A DNA stretch of 27,942 nucleotides from a virus. Positions 20,560 through 27,942 of the stretch are shown one piece after another. A program made the position numbers and the translations under genes. The stretch lies in IMG/VR virus record IMGVR_UViG_3300029448_000316, positions 1 through 27,942 of that record; one strand, 5' to 3'. The first letter of the stretch is position 1; each line of letters opens with the position of its first letter. Below the pieces are notes generated by a model. That model did no database searches. It was not told where the DNA came from and saw nothing but the letters and a program-made list of their open reading frames with translations.

Positions 20560-22065
20560 ATGGCAGATACTTCCGGCCTTAACCCATACATGTTTGCTTG
20601 TGAAGGGGGTTTAATACTAAACCAAACACCCTTTGCACAACAACCCGGTACAGCGACTGAACTAGAAAACTTTGAACCTGCTATTACAGGTGGATACCGT
20701 AGAATATCTGGCTACGATAAATGGAACTCTAACATAGTTCCGCAAGATGCCAGTTCAGCAGAACCTGTTTTAATGTCAGCCTACTTTAAGGGCAATGTTA
20801 TTGCCGCAAGAGGTGGTAAAGTACATAAAGGAGCATCAACTGGTAGCTGGACGCAGATAGATACAGGCAGAACTGATGCAGGAAGGTATACTTTTTTTAG
20901 ATACAATTTAGGGGGAACAGACTTTATAGTGTGGGCTGATGGGTCTAACCCAGCTTCAAAGTATGATAATAGTACAGTAACGGACCTAACTGCAGCAAAC
21001 TCTCCAGCAAACCCTAAGTATGTAACAGGTTTTAAAAACGCTTTATTTTTTGCTGGCATGTCTGCAAGTCCACAGGAAGTTATATTTACTTCTCCGTATA
21101 CAGACGATGATTTTTCACCAGCCAATGGCGCAGGAAGTATACAGGTAGACGATACTATTACGGCTTTATATCCTTATCGTAATGAGCTATACATATTTTG
21201 CGAAGAAAGAATTTTTAAACTAGTAGGGAACACTATATCTGATTTTGTTCTGCAACCTGTAACCAGAGAGATAGGGTGTATCAACGGATTTACAATACAA
21301 GAATTTGCAGGTGATTTAATATTCTTAGGTAAGGATGGATTACGCACAGTAGCTGCTTCAGAGAAAATTGGAGATGTTGAGCTAGGTACAATTAGTCGTG
21401 TGATACAACAAAGGTTTGACGGTGTTTCAAACGTAGATGAATTTAACAGCGTAGTTATACCAGACAAGACACAGTATAGACTTTTCTTTTCAAATGCATC
21501 CATAGGAAGAGATAATACAAAAGGTGTTATATGTGTTAAGCGAAATCAAAACTATGAGTTTGCAGACTTAAAAGGAATACGAGCAAATAGCACAGATAGT
21601 GTAGTTGTATCAGGAGACAGCATAGTATTACACGGTGACTTTGATGGTTACGTCTATCGACAGGAACAGGGTAATAACTTTGATGGAAATACTGTAACTG
21701 GTAAATATCGCTCTCCTGATTTAGTCATGGGCGATGCTGGTATCAGAAAAAGATTTCAAAGAGTAATAATAAACTATGCACCTGAAGCTGTTGTCAATGC
21801 TGACTTGTTTGTTAGATATGATTACGAAACAGGAACTGCGCCAAGACCAGCAGCGTATCCATTTTTAAACACTTCTGTTGTCGCTGTGTATGGTTCATCT
21901 CTATATGGCACAGCAACTTACGGTGGACAGATTAATCCCATCATAAGACAACCAATTGAAGGCAGTGGATTTTCAATAGCACTTAGAGTAAATGACAGGG
22001 GTACATCCGCACCTTACTCTTTAAAAGGATTTCAATTAGAATTTCAACCTGACGCAAGGAGATAA
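20560..22065 (+). CDS. tail hub/nozzle protein (P22 gp10 / T7 gp12-like)
   Basis: A 501-residue beta-propeller-like protein, probably the tail tubular protein B or head-stabilising protein that forms the nozzle of short tails. The N-terminus has GGLILNQTPFAQQPGTATELENFEPAITGGYRRISGYDKW, the classic 'loss of free DNA end' pattern, followed by repeated blades (AYFKGNVIAARGGKVHKG, FFRYNLGGTDFIVWADG, GFKNALFFAG, ITALYPYRNELYIFCEERIFKLVG, FLGKDGLRTVAAS). It lies after the adaptor and before the fibre gene, the normal place. GAGGT precedes its ATG and AAGGAG at its end serves the next gene. Confidence 0.82.
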   Translation: MADTSGLNPYMFACEGGLILNQTPFAQQPGTATELENFEPAITGGYRRISGYDKWNSNIVPQDASSAEPVLMSAYFKGNVIAARGGKVHKGASTGSWTQIDTGRTDAGRYTFFRYNLGGTDFIVWADGSNPASKYDNSTVTDLTAANSPANPKYVTGFKNALFFAGMSASPQEVIFTSPYTDDDFSPANGAGSIQVDDTITALYPYRNELYIFCEERIFKLVGNTISDFVLQPVTREIGCINGFTIQEFAGDLIFLGKDGLRTVAASEKIGDVELGTISRVIQQRFDGVSNVDEFNSVVIPDKTQYRLFFSNASIGRDNTKGVICVKRNQNYEFADLKGIRANSTDSVVVSGDSIVLHGDFDGYVYRQEQGNNFDGNTVTGKYRSPDLVMGDAGIRKRFQRVIINYAPEAVVNADLFVRYDYETGTAPRPAAYPFLNTSVVAVYGSSLYGTATYGGQINPIIRQPIEGSGFSIALRVNDRGTSAPYSLKGFQLEFQPDARR

Positions 22066-22068
22066 TTT

Positions 22069-24474
22069 ATGGCAGGTTACACCAGACAATCTACGTTTGC
22101 TGACGGAGATGTTATTCAAGCAGCCGATAGTAACGATGAGTTTAATCAGTTACTAGCGTCTTTTGTAAACACAACCGGACACAAGCATGATGGTACAACA
22201 GCAGAAGGTCCAGTTATTGGTTTAATTGGAGACCCCGGTGTAGCTACGCCATTAAATAAAGTTGTTGTTGACAATACCAATAATCGTGTAGGACTATTTG
22301 TTGATGCAGGTGGTGCTGGCTCGTCAGTAGAACAACTTCGTTTTCAAGATGGTGCTATTGTACCTGTTACTGATAATGATATTGATTTAGGTACAGCGTC
22401 TTTAGAATTTAAAGATGCTTTTTTTGATGGCACAGTAACTACAGATGCACTTGTAGCAGACACTGTTGACATTAACGGTGGTACTATTGATGGCGTAACT
22501 ATCGGTGCAAATAGTGTTATAACTAATCTAGTTGTAGATAATATTGCTATCAACGGGTCAAACATAGGACACACAGGTGACACTGATTTACTTACACTAG
22601 CTTCTGGAATACTTACTGTAGCTGGCGAAGTGTCTATGACTACGTTAGACATTGGCGGTACTAATGTTTCATCCACTGCTGCTGAACTAAATATACTAGA
22701 TGGGGTAACTTCTACAACTGCAGAATTAAATTTAGTAGATGGTGATACATCCGCTGGAACAACAGCCGTAGCAGGTGGTGACGGTATTGTTACTAACGAT
22801 GACGGTACAATGCGCCAGACAACTGTAGATACTTTTGATACCTACCTTTCTCAAACTACCAAAACTCTCACAAACAAAACTCTCACAACTCCTGTAATAG
22901 CTGAAATTGACAGTGGAGCAGATATTACATTAGACGCTACCGCTGACATTATTCTGGATGCTGGTGGTGCAAATGTAATATTTAAAGATGATGGCACGTC
23001 TATACTTGACATTGCTAATAATTCATCTGACGTAGAACTTACAGTAAGCACTGCAGATAAAAACTTTGCTATCAAGGGTACAGATGGTTCTTCTGGGATT
23101 ACTGCTCTTGACATTGATATGGCTCTTGCAGGTAAAGCTACCTTTAGCGGAGATGTTGTTGTAACTGGTGACTTGACTGTTACAGGCGATGACATCACTA
23201 TGAACACTAATACAGCAGGTCACATGCTTGTTGGCGATGGAACAAACTATAATCCTGTGGCTATCTCCGGCGATGTTACAATGGCAGGTACAGGTGCAGT
23301 CACTATTGCAAGTGCAGCCGTAGAAAGCTCTATGCTTAATGCTAATGTTATTACAGGGCAGACGCAAGAAACTACCATTGATACATCTAACGATTTACTT
23401 TTATTCTACGACAACTCTGCTACTGCTCTTAGGAAAGTTCCTGTAACAAACTTAGTGTCAGCAGCAGGTGGTCTAACAGATGTTGTAGCAGATACATCTC
23501 CACAACTTGGTGGAAATTTAGATACAAATAGTCAAAATATACTTATTGATGATGCTCACTTTATTGCTGACGAAAGTGGCAATGAACAAATTATATTTCA
23601 GACAACAGGTTCTGCAGTCAATCAAATTGATGTAACTAACGCTGCTACAGGCAATGCTCCTGAAATATCAGCTACGGGTGACGATACTAATGTCAGTCTA
23701 AAGCTGACACCAAAAGGTAGTGGACAGGTTTTACTAGACGGTAATGTCGGCATAGAGAGTGGCGTTATTGATTTAAAAAACGGCGGTGCTGTTTCAAACA
23801 TAAAGTTCTACTGTGAATCTTCTAACGCACACTATACTGCGCTGCAATCTTCTGCCCACTCTACTTACTCAGGAGATGTTACACTAACTTTACCACCTGC
23901 AACAGACACACTCGTTGGTAAAGCAACCACGGATACTCTTACAAATAAAACTCTAACTACACCTATAGCTAACGCAGGTATACAATTAAAGAACGGTGCT
24001 ACTAGTGCAGGTTTCTTAGAGTTTTTTGAAGACAGCGATAATGGAACTAATAAAGTTACATTAATAGGTCCGGCTGCTACGGGTGACGTAACAGTAACCT
24101 TACCAACTTCTACAGGTACAGTTGCTTTAACGTCTGACGTACCAAGTAGTGGTATTTCTAGCGGAAACGTGGCTACCTTTACAAGTGGCGCAGTAGACAA
24201 TGACTTTCTTCGTATTGATGGAACAACTATTGAAGGCCGTTCTGCATCTGAGGTTCTTTCGGATATTGGCGCACAGGCTTCTTTAACATTCGGTATATCA
24301 AATACGAATGCAGTTAAGATTGATAGTGCTTCTGTAGCTGATGATGAGTACGCTAGATTTACTGCAAGTGGATTAGAGAGTCGTTCTACCTCAGAAGTTC
24401 TTTCAGACATTGGTGCAGTAAGTGCAGCAGTTGCATCTGCGGATGCTACAGCTTTAGCCATAGCCCTTGGCTAG
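22069..24474 (+). CDS. tail fibre protein
   Basis: An 801-residue repetitive, acidic, beta-rich fibre. The N-terminal part (GYTRQSTFADGDVIQAADSNDEFNQLLASFVNTTGHKHDG) would attach it to the tail. The shaft contains repeats seen in many marine phage fibres: ELNILDGV (about 205) and ELNLVDG (about 219), TLTNKTLTTP at about 265 and again at about 624, and SEVLSDIGA at about 727 and 775. It ends in a helical VSAAVASADATALAIALG. A dedicated receptor domain is not evident, so host recognition may lie in the later proteins (24550 onward). AAGGAG seven bases before the ATG. The promoter at 24486 follows its stop. Confidence 0.82.
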   Translation: MAGYTRQSTFADGDVIQAADSNDEFNQLLASFVNTTGHKHDGTTAEGPVIGLIGDPGVATPLNKVVVDNTNNRVGLFVDAGGAGSSVEQLRFQDGAIVPVTDNDIDLGTASLEFKDAFFDGTVTTDALVADTVDINGGTIDGVTIGANSVITNLVVDNIAINGSNIGHTGDTDLLTLASGILTVAGEVSMTTLDIGGTNVSSTAAELNILDGVTSTTAELNLVDGDTSAGTTAVAGGDGIVTNDDGTMRQTTVDTFDTYLSQTTKTLTNKTLTTPVIAEIDSGADITLDATADIILDAGGANVIFKDDGTSILDIANNSSDVELTVSTADKNFAIKGTDGSSGITALDIDMALAGKATFSGDVVVTGDLTVTGDDITMNTNTAGHMLVGDGTNYNPVAISGDVTMAGTGAVTIASAAVESSMLNANVITGQTQETTIDTSNDLLLFYDNSATALRKVPVTNLVSAAGGLTDVVADTSPQLGGNLDTNSQNILIDDAHFIADESGNEQIIFQTTGSAVNQIDVTNAATGNAPEISATGDDTNVSLKLTPKGSGQVLLDGNVGIESGVIDLKNGGAVSNIKFYCESSNAHYTALQSSAHSTYSGDVTLTLPPATDTLVGKATTDTLTNKTLTTPIANAGIQLKNGATSAGFLEFFEDSDNGTNKVTLIGPAATGDVTVTLPTSTGTVALTSDVPSSGISSGNVATFTSGAVDNDFLRIDGTTIEGRSASEVLSDIGAQASLTFGISNTNAVKIDSASVADDEYARFTASGLESRSTSEVLSDIGAVSAAVASADATALAIALG

Positions 24475-24485
24475 TTAAATAGGGC

Positions 24486-24514
24486 TTGACAAATTACTAT
24501 AGTTATGATATAAT
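24486..24514 (+). promoter_or_regulatory. consensus sigma70 promoter before fibre accessory genes
   Basis: TTGACA (24486-24491), a 17-bp spacer and TATAAT (24509-24514) are an exact consensus match and lie in the only gap of this region. ACTATAGT (24496-24503), shared with the promoters at 2638 and 17969, falls in the spacer. Transcription should start near 24521, with AGGAG and the ATG at 24550 shortly after. Confidence 0.82.
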
Positions 24515-24549
24515 TATAGTATATTAGATATAACATAGGAGTATATATC

Positions 24550-24999
24550 ATGGCAGACGATGCCTCAGTAACCGTACAGGCAACGGTATTGCCTGATGAG
24601 ATTGCCAAAACTATTTCTGGTAGCATGACAATAGCACCTGCAGATGCAAATGACAAGTGGTATTATAAGCTAACCAGTGTTTCTAACTCAAGCACAGATT
24701 TAATTGCAGGTTACTTTACAGACTATACTGCTGTAGATGATGATACCGCACCAACGGCTGTTCATACTGCAGATAAAGTAAACTTCCTGTTTATTAAAAA
24801 CACAGACTCAAGTAACGATGTGTATATTGTATTAGACGCTGGCACTGCATCAACAAGTGTTACAGACGGAATTAAGATTAAAGCCGGACATTCTTGGTAT
24901 GCTAATCTTCCTAACACAACTGTTGCAGATATACATGCAATTTCCTCTACAAGCACAGTAACTTGTATTGTAGCAGCATTGCTTGATGATGTAGCGTAA
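24550..24999 (+). CDS. fibre-region structural-like protein
   Basis: A 149-residue beta-rich acidic protein with no recognised family. It reads QATVLPDEIAKTISGSMTIAPADANDKWYYKLTSVSNSS, then VNFLFIKNTDSSNDVYIVLDAG and IKIKAGHSWYANLPNTTVADIHAISSTSTVTCIVAALLDDVA. The strand order, ending in 'AGxSxxxxLPxxxVxxIxAxSxxxTxxxxxxLLDDVA', resembles the neighbouring 25010 and distant 5345 proteins. It is the first gene after the 24486 promoter. AGGAG eight bases before the ATG. Likely a virion or fibre component. Confidence 0.7.
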   Translation: MADDASVTVQATVLPDEIAKTISGSMTIAPADANDKWYYKLTSVSNSSTDLIAGYFTDYTAVDDDTAPTAVHTADKVNFLFIKNTDSSNDVYIVLDAGTASTSVTDGIKIKAGHSWYANLPNTTVADIHAISSTSTVTCIVAALLDDVA

Positions 25000-25009
25000 G
25001 GAGCAGGTC

Positions 25010-25339
25010 ATGGCTAATACTTTTAAAGTAAAGACGTTTGATGGGTCTGGCACAGCAGCCAATGCGCTGATGAATATATACACTGCACCTACGTCTACAA
25101 CGACTGTAATTATTGGCCTGACCATTGCAAATATTGCGGCAAGCCAAATTACAGTAGATATTAAGTTAAGTGCTGCATCTACAGTCTTTTTGGTAAAGGA
25201 CGTACCCATTCTTGCAGGAGCATCTTTAGAGTTTATGGCAGGTAATAAAGTAATAATGGAAGCTGGGCATACTATTAGCGTAACTTCCAATACTGCAAAT
25301 AGTGCTGACTCTACTCTAAGTATCATGGAGATAACTTAA
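25010..25339 (+). CDS. fibre-region structural-like protein, paralog of the 5345 gene
   Basis: A 109-residue beta-rich protein. YTAPTSTTTVIIGLTIANIAASQITVDIKL, FLVKDVPILAGASLEFMAGNKVIME and ISVTSNTANSADSTLSIMEIT align in order with the protein encoded at 5345-5698. Such small proteins in fibre clusters are often trimeric decoration or adapter proteins, though no function is proven here. Eleven bases follow the preceding stop, GGAG precedes the ATG, and its stop overlaps the next start (TAATG). Confidence 0.7.
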   Translation: MANTFKVKTFDGSGTAANALMNIYTAPTSTTTVIIGLTIANIAASQITVDIKLSAASTVFLVKDVPILAGASLEFMAGNKVIMEAGHTISVTSNTANSADSTLSIMEIT

Positions 25340-25995
25340 TGGCGTATATAGGTCGTGACCCCAACTTTGCCGTTATTACAAAATTTATATATACGGCAAC
25401 AGGGGGCGAGACAAGTAAAACTGGTTCAGATGATAACAGTAAGTCATTGTCATTTACTACTAGCAATGTCGTAACTGTGCATCTGAACGGTATTTTACTT
25501 ATATCAGGTACAGATTATAATACTAGTACATCTAATACAATTGCAGGATTAAGTCCTGCATTGTCAGCTAATGACATATTAGAAGTCACCGTGTTTGGAA
25601 CTTTTGGTCTTGGTGATGCCGTGCCTATCGCTGGCGGCACATTTACCGGAGATGTTACATTTGGTAATGATGTAGGTGTTAGTGGTAGGGCAGTTGGTCA
25701 TGTAACCACTGACAACGATGGTAGTTTTGATTTGTCTGTTGGCAATGATTTTAAATGTACACCATCAGGCAACTTTACTTTGACTTTTACTAACGGCGAT
25801 GCAGGTCAATCTGGTAATATCTTTTTAATTAACAGCGGTGGTCATACGGTGTCAGCCCATGCTGATATAGCTATTAATGCTACTGCACTTACAGCTTTAA
25901 CAACGGCTGGAACGTATCACCTTGCTTATTACTGCAGTGTTGATAGCGGCACTTCTAATACCATAGCAGTATCAGTATCGGGTGCGTTAACTTAA
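25339..25995 (+). CDS. short tail-fibre-like protein
   Basis: A 218-residue protein in two parts. Residues 1-95 (MAYIGRDPNFAVITKFIYTATGGETSKTGSD to VTVFGTFGLGDAVPIAGG) resemble the N-terminal attachment domain of many phage fibres: 'VxLNGxLLxxGTDYxxxxxxxIxxLxxAxxxxDxLEVxxFGTF' is typical. GGTFTGDVTFG (about 98-108) is a classical fibre hinge. The C-terminal half is beta-rich (DFKCTPSGNFTLTFTNGDAGQSGNIFLINSGG) and may be a small tip domain. Coupled on both sides by TAATG. Probably a fibre or chaperone-like tip of the same structure as its neighbours. Confidence 0.75.
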   Translation: MAYIGRDPNFAVITKFIYTATGGETSKTGSDDNSKSLSFTTSNVVTVHLNGILLISGTDYNTSTSNTIAGLSPALSANDILEVTVFGTFGLGDAVPIAGGTFTGDVTFGNDVGVSGRAVGHVTTDNDGSFDLSVGNDFKCTPSGNFTLTFTNGDAGQSGNIFLINSGGHTVSAHADIAINATALTALTTAGTYHLAYYCSVDSGTSNTIAVSVSGALT

Positions 25996-27942
25996 TGAGC
26001 ATAATTAAAGGCAATCACGCAGGACTAGGAGGAGCAGGTGCGCCGGGTGGTGCGTTAAGTGGGTTTTACAGCTATACGATTGACCAGTCTGTACGTTTTA
26101 ATGATGATGATGACCCTAGACTATCAAGAACTTGGGGAGCAGCGGCAACAGACGATACTACTTGGACTGTTTCAATGTGGGTTAAAAGGGCTAGTCAAGA
26201 CGGTGGTGGCTGGCACACTTTATTTGCAGAAGAAAGTGAGGCGTGGACTGTTTGTGCTTTTTACAATGACACTCTTTACATTCAGATAAACGCTGGTGGT
26301 GCGGGTCACTATATTCAAACAAACAGATTGTTCAGGGATTTTTCAGCTTGGTATCACATAGTTGTTGCATTTGACGAAGATAATGGCACAGCAGCGCATC
26401 GTCTCAGATTGTATATTAACGGCACTGAAGAAACATCTTTTGCTACAGACCAGCGTAGCAGCATAAGTAGTAGCAGTAATTCAAATTGGAATACGAATGG
26501 TAAATCATGTGCGATTGGTGCAAGAAGTGCCAGTAACAATAGTTTAAACTTTGATGGCTACATGGCTGAGTTTCACAACATTGATGGTCAGCAGTTAACA
26601 CCAAGTTCATTTGGCGAAACTAAGGACGGGGCGTGGGTGCCAAAAGCCTACTCAGGTTCACATGGGGATAATGGTTTCTATCTTCCCTTCGATGATTCAA
26701 GCGCAATTGGTGACGATGAAAGCGCAAACACAAATGACTGGACTGTTGCTAACCTAGCCGCAACCGATGTAGTTTTAGACTCTCCCACGAATGTTTTTGC
26801 TATTTTTAATCCATTAGATATATCAGGCACTGGTCTTACATACTCTGAGGGTAACTTAAAAGCAGAACGAACAAGCAGTAGTTTTGCACAGGCGTACAGT
26901 AGCTTTTCTTTTGATAGTGGGAAATGGTATGCAGAGTTTTTATTAGACACCGGAAACAGTGGTGTTGGTGTTATTGCAGGAACAACAAATCCCGGCGCAA
27001 ACCGATATATGGGACAAGACAGTTACACTTACGCATATTATTCTGATGGACGTAAAGTAAATAGCGGCTCTTATACATCTTACGGAGATAGCTATTCAGT
27101 TGCCGCCGATGGGTCTGGGGATGTTGTGGGCGTTTATATAGATGCAGATAACGGCAATATATATTTCAGCAAAAACGGTACTGTGCAAAACTCTGGCACA
27201 GCAGCATTTACTAGCGTAACTGGCCCGTTTAGATTTGCAATAGCTTCCGAATCAAACTGTTTTCACATAGCGAACTTTGGGCAGGATGATACATTTGCTG
27301 GGTTAAAAACATCGGGCAGTGCAGCGGCAAGTGATGGCAACGGTATTGGTAAGTTCTACGACAGCATAGGTTTGTCTGATTATCTTGCGCCTTGCACATC
27401 TAATCTAGCAGACATAACAATTGGCCCCGGACAAAGCAGCCAAGCTGGTGACCATTTTAATACTGTGCTGTATACAGGAAATGGCAGCACTCAAAGCATT
27501 ACAGGAGTTGGATTTCAACCAGATTGGACGTGGATAAAAAACCGCGCTACTACTGATGCTCATGCACTAACAGATAGTGTTCGTGGAGTTACAAAAGAAC
27601 TACAAACAAATGCTCTAAGTGCTGAGAGTACTAACGCAGATGGTTTGACTGCTTTTGGTGCTGATGGCTTTAGTCTTGGTGACGATGATATATATAATAC
27701 AAACGCTGAAGGATATGTCTCTTGGAACTGGAAAGGCGGCGGCAGTGCCTCAACAAATACAGACGGAAGTGGTATTGATTCTAGCGTATCGGCTAATGCT
27801 GATGCCGGATTTAGTGTACTAACATACACAGGGACTGGCAATACCTCTCATACTATTGGGCATGGATTAGGTAAAACACCTGCTTTTGTTATGAGCAAAA
27901 GTCGTGACACAGGTAGTGGAGCATTTTCTTATTGGTTTGTTA
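25995..27942 (+). CDS. LamG-SPRY-type fibre/receptor-binding protein, partial (runs off right edge)
   Basis: The frame is open from the ATG at 25995 (TAATG overlap) to the window end, at least 649 residues. After a Gly-rich start, residues about 30-200 look like a LamG/concanavalin-type lectin fold (WTVSMWVKRA, WYHIVVAFDEDNG, RLYINGTEE, FDGYMAEFHNIDG). Residues about 300-435 look like a SPRY domain (SGKWYAEFLLD, GVGVIAGT, DVVGVYIDADNGNIYFSKNG). Residues about 485-582 have FQPDWTWIKNRA, LTDSVRGVTKEL and EGYVSWNWKGGG, the pattern I know as DUF7483, and a second copy seems to start near 605 (VLTYTGTGNTSHTIGHGLGKTPAFVMSK). A surface-exposed adhesin is likely. Confidence 0.8.
   Translation, partial: MSIIKGNHAGLGGAGAPGGALSGFYSYTIDQSVRFNDDDDPRLSRTWGAAATDDTTWTVSMWVKRASQDGGGWHTLFAEESEAWTVCAFYNDTLYIQINAGGAGHYIQTNRLFRDFSAWYHIVVAFDEDNGTAAHRLRLYINGTEETSFATDQRSSISSSSNSNWNTNGKSCAIGARSASNNSLNFDGYMAEFHNIDGQQLTPSSFGETKDGAWVPKAYSGSHGDNGFYLPFDDSSAIGDDESANTNDWTVANLAATDVVLDSPTNVFAIFNPLDISGTGLTYSEGNLKAERTSSSFAQAYSSFSFDSGKWYAEFLLDTGNSGVGVIAGTTNPGANRYMGQDSYTYAYYSDGRKVNSGSYTSYGDSYSVAADGSGDVVGVYIDADNGNIYFSKNGTVQNSGTAAFTSVTGPFRFAIASESNCFHIANFGQDDTFAGLKTSGSAAASDGNGIGKFYDSIGLSDYLAPCTSNLADITIGPGQSSQAGDHFNTVLYTGNGSTQSITGVGFQPDWTWIKNRATTDAHALTDSVRGVTKELQTNALSAESTNADGLTAFGADGFSLGDDDIYNTNAEGYVSWNWKGGGSASTNTDGSGIDSSVSANADAGFSVLTYTGTGNTSHTIGHGLGKTPAFVMSKSRDTGSGAFSYWFV

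Noticed and set aside
22861-22895. Tandem repeat AAAACTCTCACA x2 as a DNA element
   Set aside because: It encodes the fibre repeat LTNKTLTTP and is explained by protein repetition.
23865-24461. 198-codon leftward ORF within the tail fibre gene
   Set aside because: Antisense shadow of repetitive fibre sequence; low-complexity Val/Ser/Pro/Ala protein, no ribosome-binding site or operon.
1-27942. CRISPR array, insertion sequence, integrase or attachment site
   Set aside because: No regular repeat-spacer pattern, transposase, recombinase or tRNA-like att site seen on either strand. The window looks like a lytic phage region.

Overview
This window looks like part of the genome of a lytic, tailed marine phage with a short tail (podovirus type). 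It holds a complete packaging, head and short-tail gene set: small and large terminase, portal, scaffold, major capsid, a P22 gp4/T7 gp11-like adaptor, a P22 gp10/T7 gp12-like tail hub and fibres. No tape measure, tail tube or sheath gene is present. The many small Lys/Gly-rich proteins, a phage oxygenase of the MsmA/Rieske alpha-subunit type and a 2OG-Fe(II) oxygenase recall phages of marine alphaproteobacteria. The SAR116 phage HMO-2011, reported to carry an msmA-like gene, is the closest parallel I can name. The host is inferred, not shown. No replication, RNA polymerase, integrase or tRNA gene is visible.

Layout. Positions 1-1996 hold five leftward genes: a GP88-family gene cut by the window edge and four small unknowns. 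Positions 1997-2871 form a divergent control region. It contains a 78-nt imperfect inverted repeat in front of the leftward genes, one of three copies of a 16-bp palindrome, a 21-bp-spaced direct repeat, a GC-rich hairpin, a consensus sigma70 promoter (2638-2666) and a cluster of ACACTT/AAGTGT dyads. Everything from 2872 to the right end is rightward and tightly packed. 2872-6533 is a run of small, mostly basic unknowns. 6537-7607 is the oxygenase-like gene. 8145-9463 is a lysis cassette (two holin-like proteins and a T4-type lysozyme). 9630-12082 is the terminase region. 12272-17314 holds portal, a large Gly-rich protein and scaffold. 17311-17979 is the 2OG oxygenase, wedged between scaffold and capsid. 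18173-22065 holds capsid and tail hub. 22069 to the end holds fibre and fibre-like genes, the last running off the window.

How it works together. Four strong host-type promoters (TTGACA, 16-17 bp, TATAAT/TATAAC), at 2638, 8110, 17969 and 24486, divide the rightward block into segments: small accessory genes, lysis plus packaging, capsid plus tail, and late fibres. This suggests late transcription by host RNA polymerase. About a dozen gene junctions are 1-nt stop/start overlaps (TAATG or TGATG), so translational coupling probably sets protein ratios.

Most notable: (1) an oxygenase alpha-subunit-like protein that keeps the mononuclear iron triad but lacks the Rieske cluster ligands; (2) a GG-[hydrophobic]-x-K basic motif shared by six otherwise different proteins; (3) the palindrome and dyad systems in the control region; (4) three paralogous mini-proteins with a conserved Cys pair; (5) a likely leaderless transcript at the lysis cassette.
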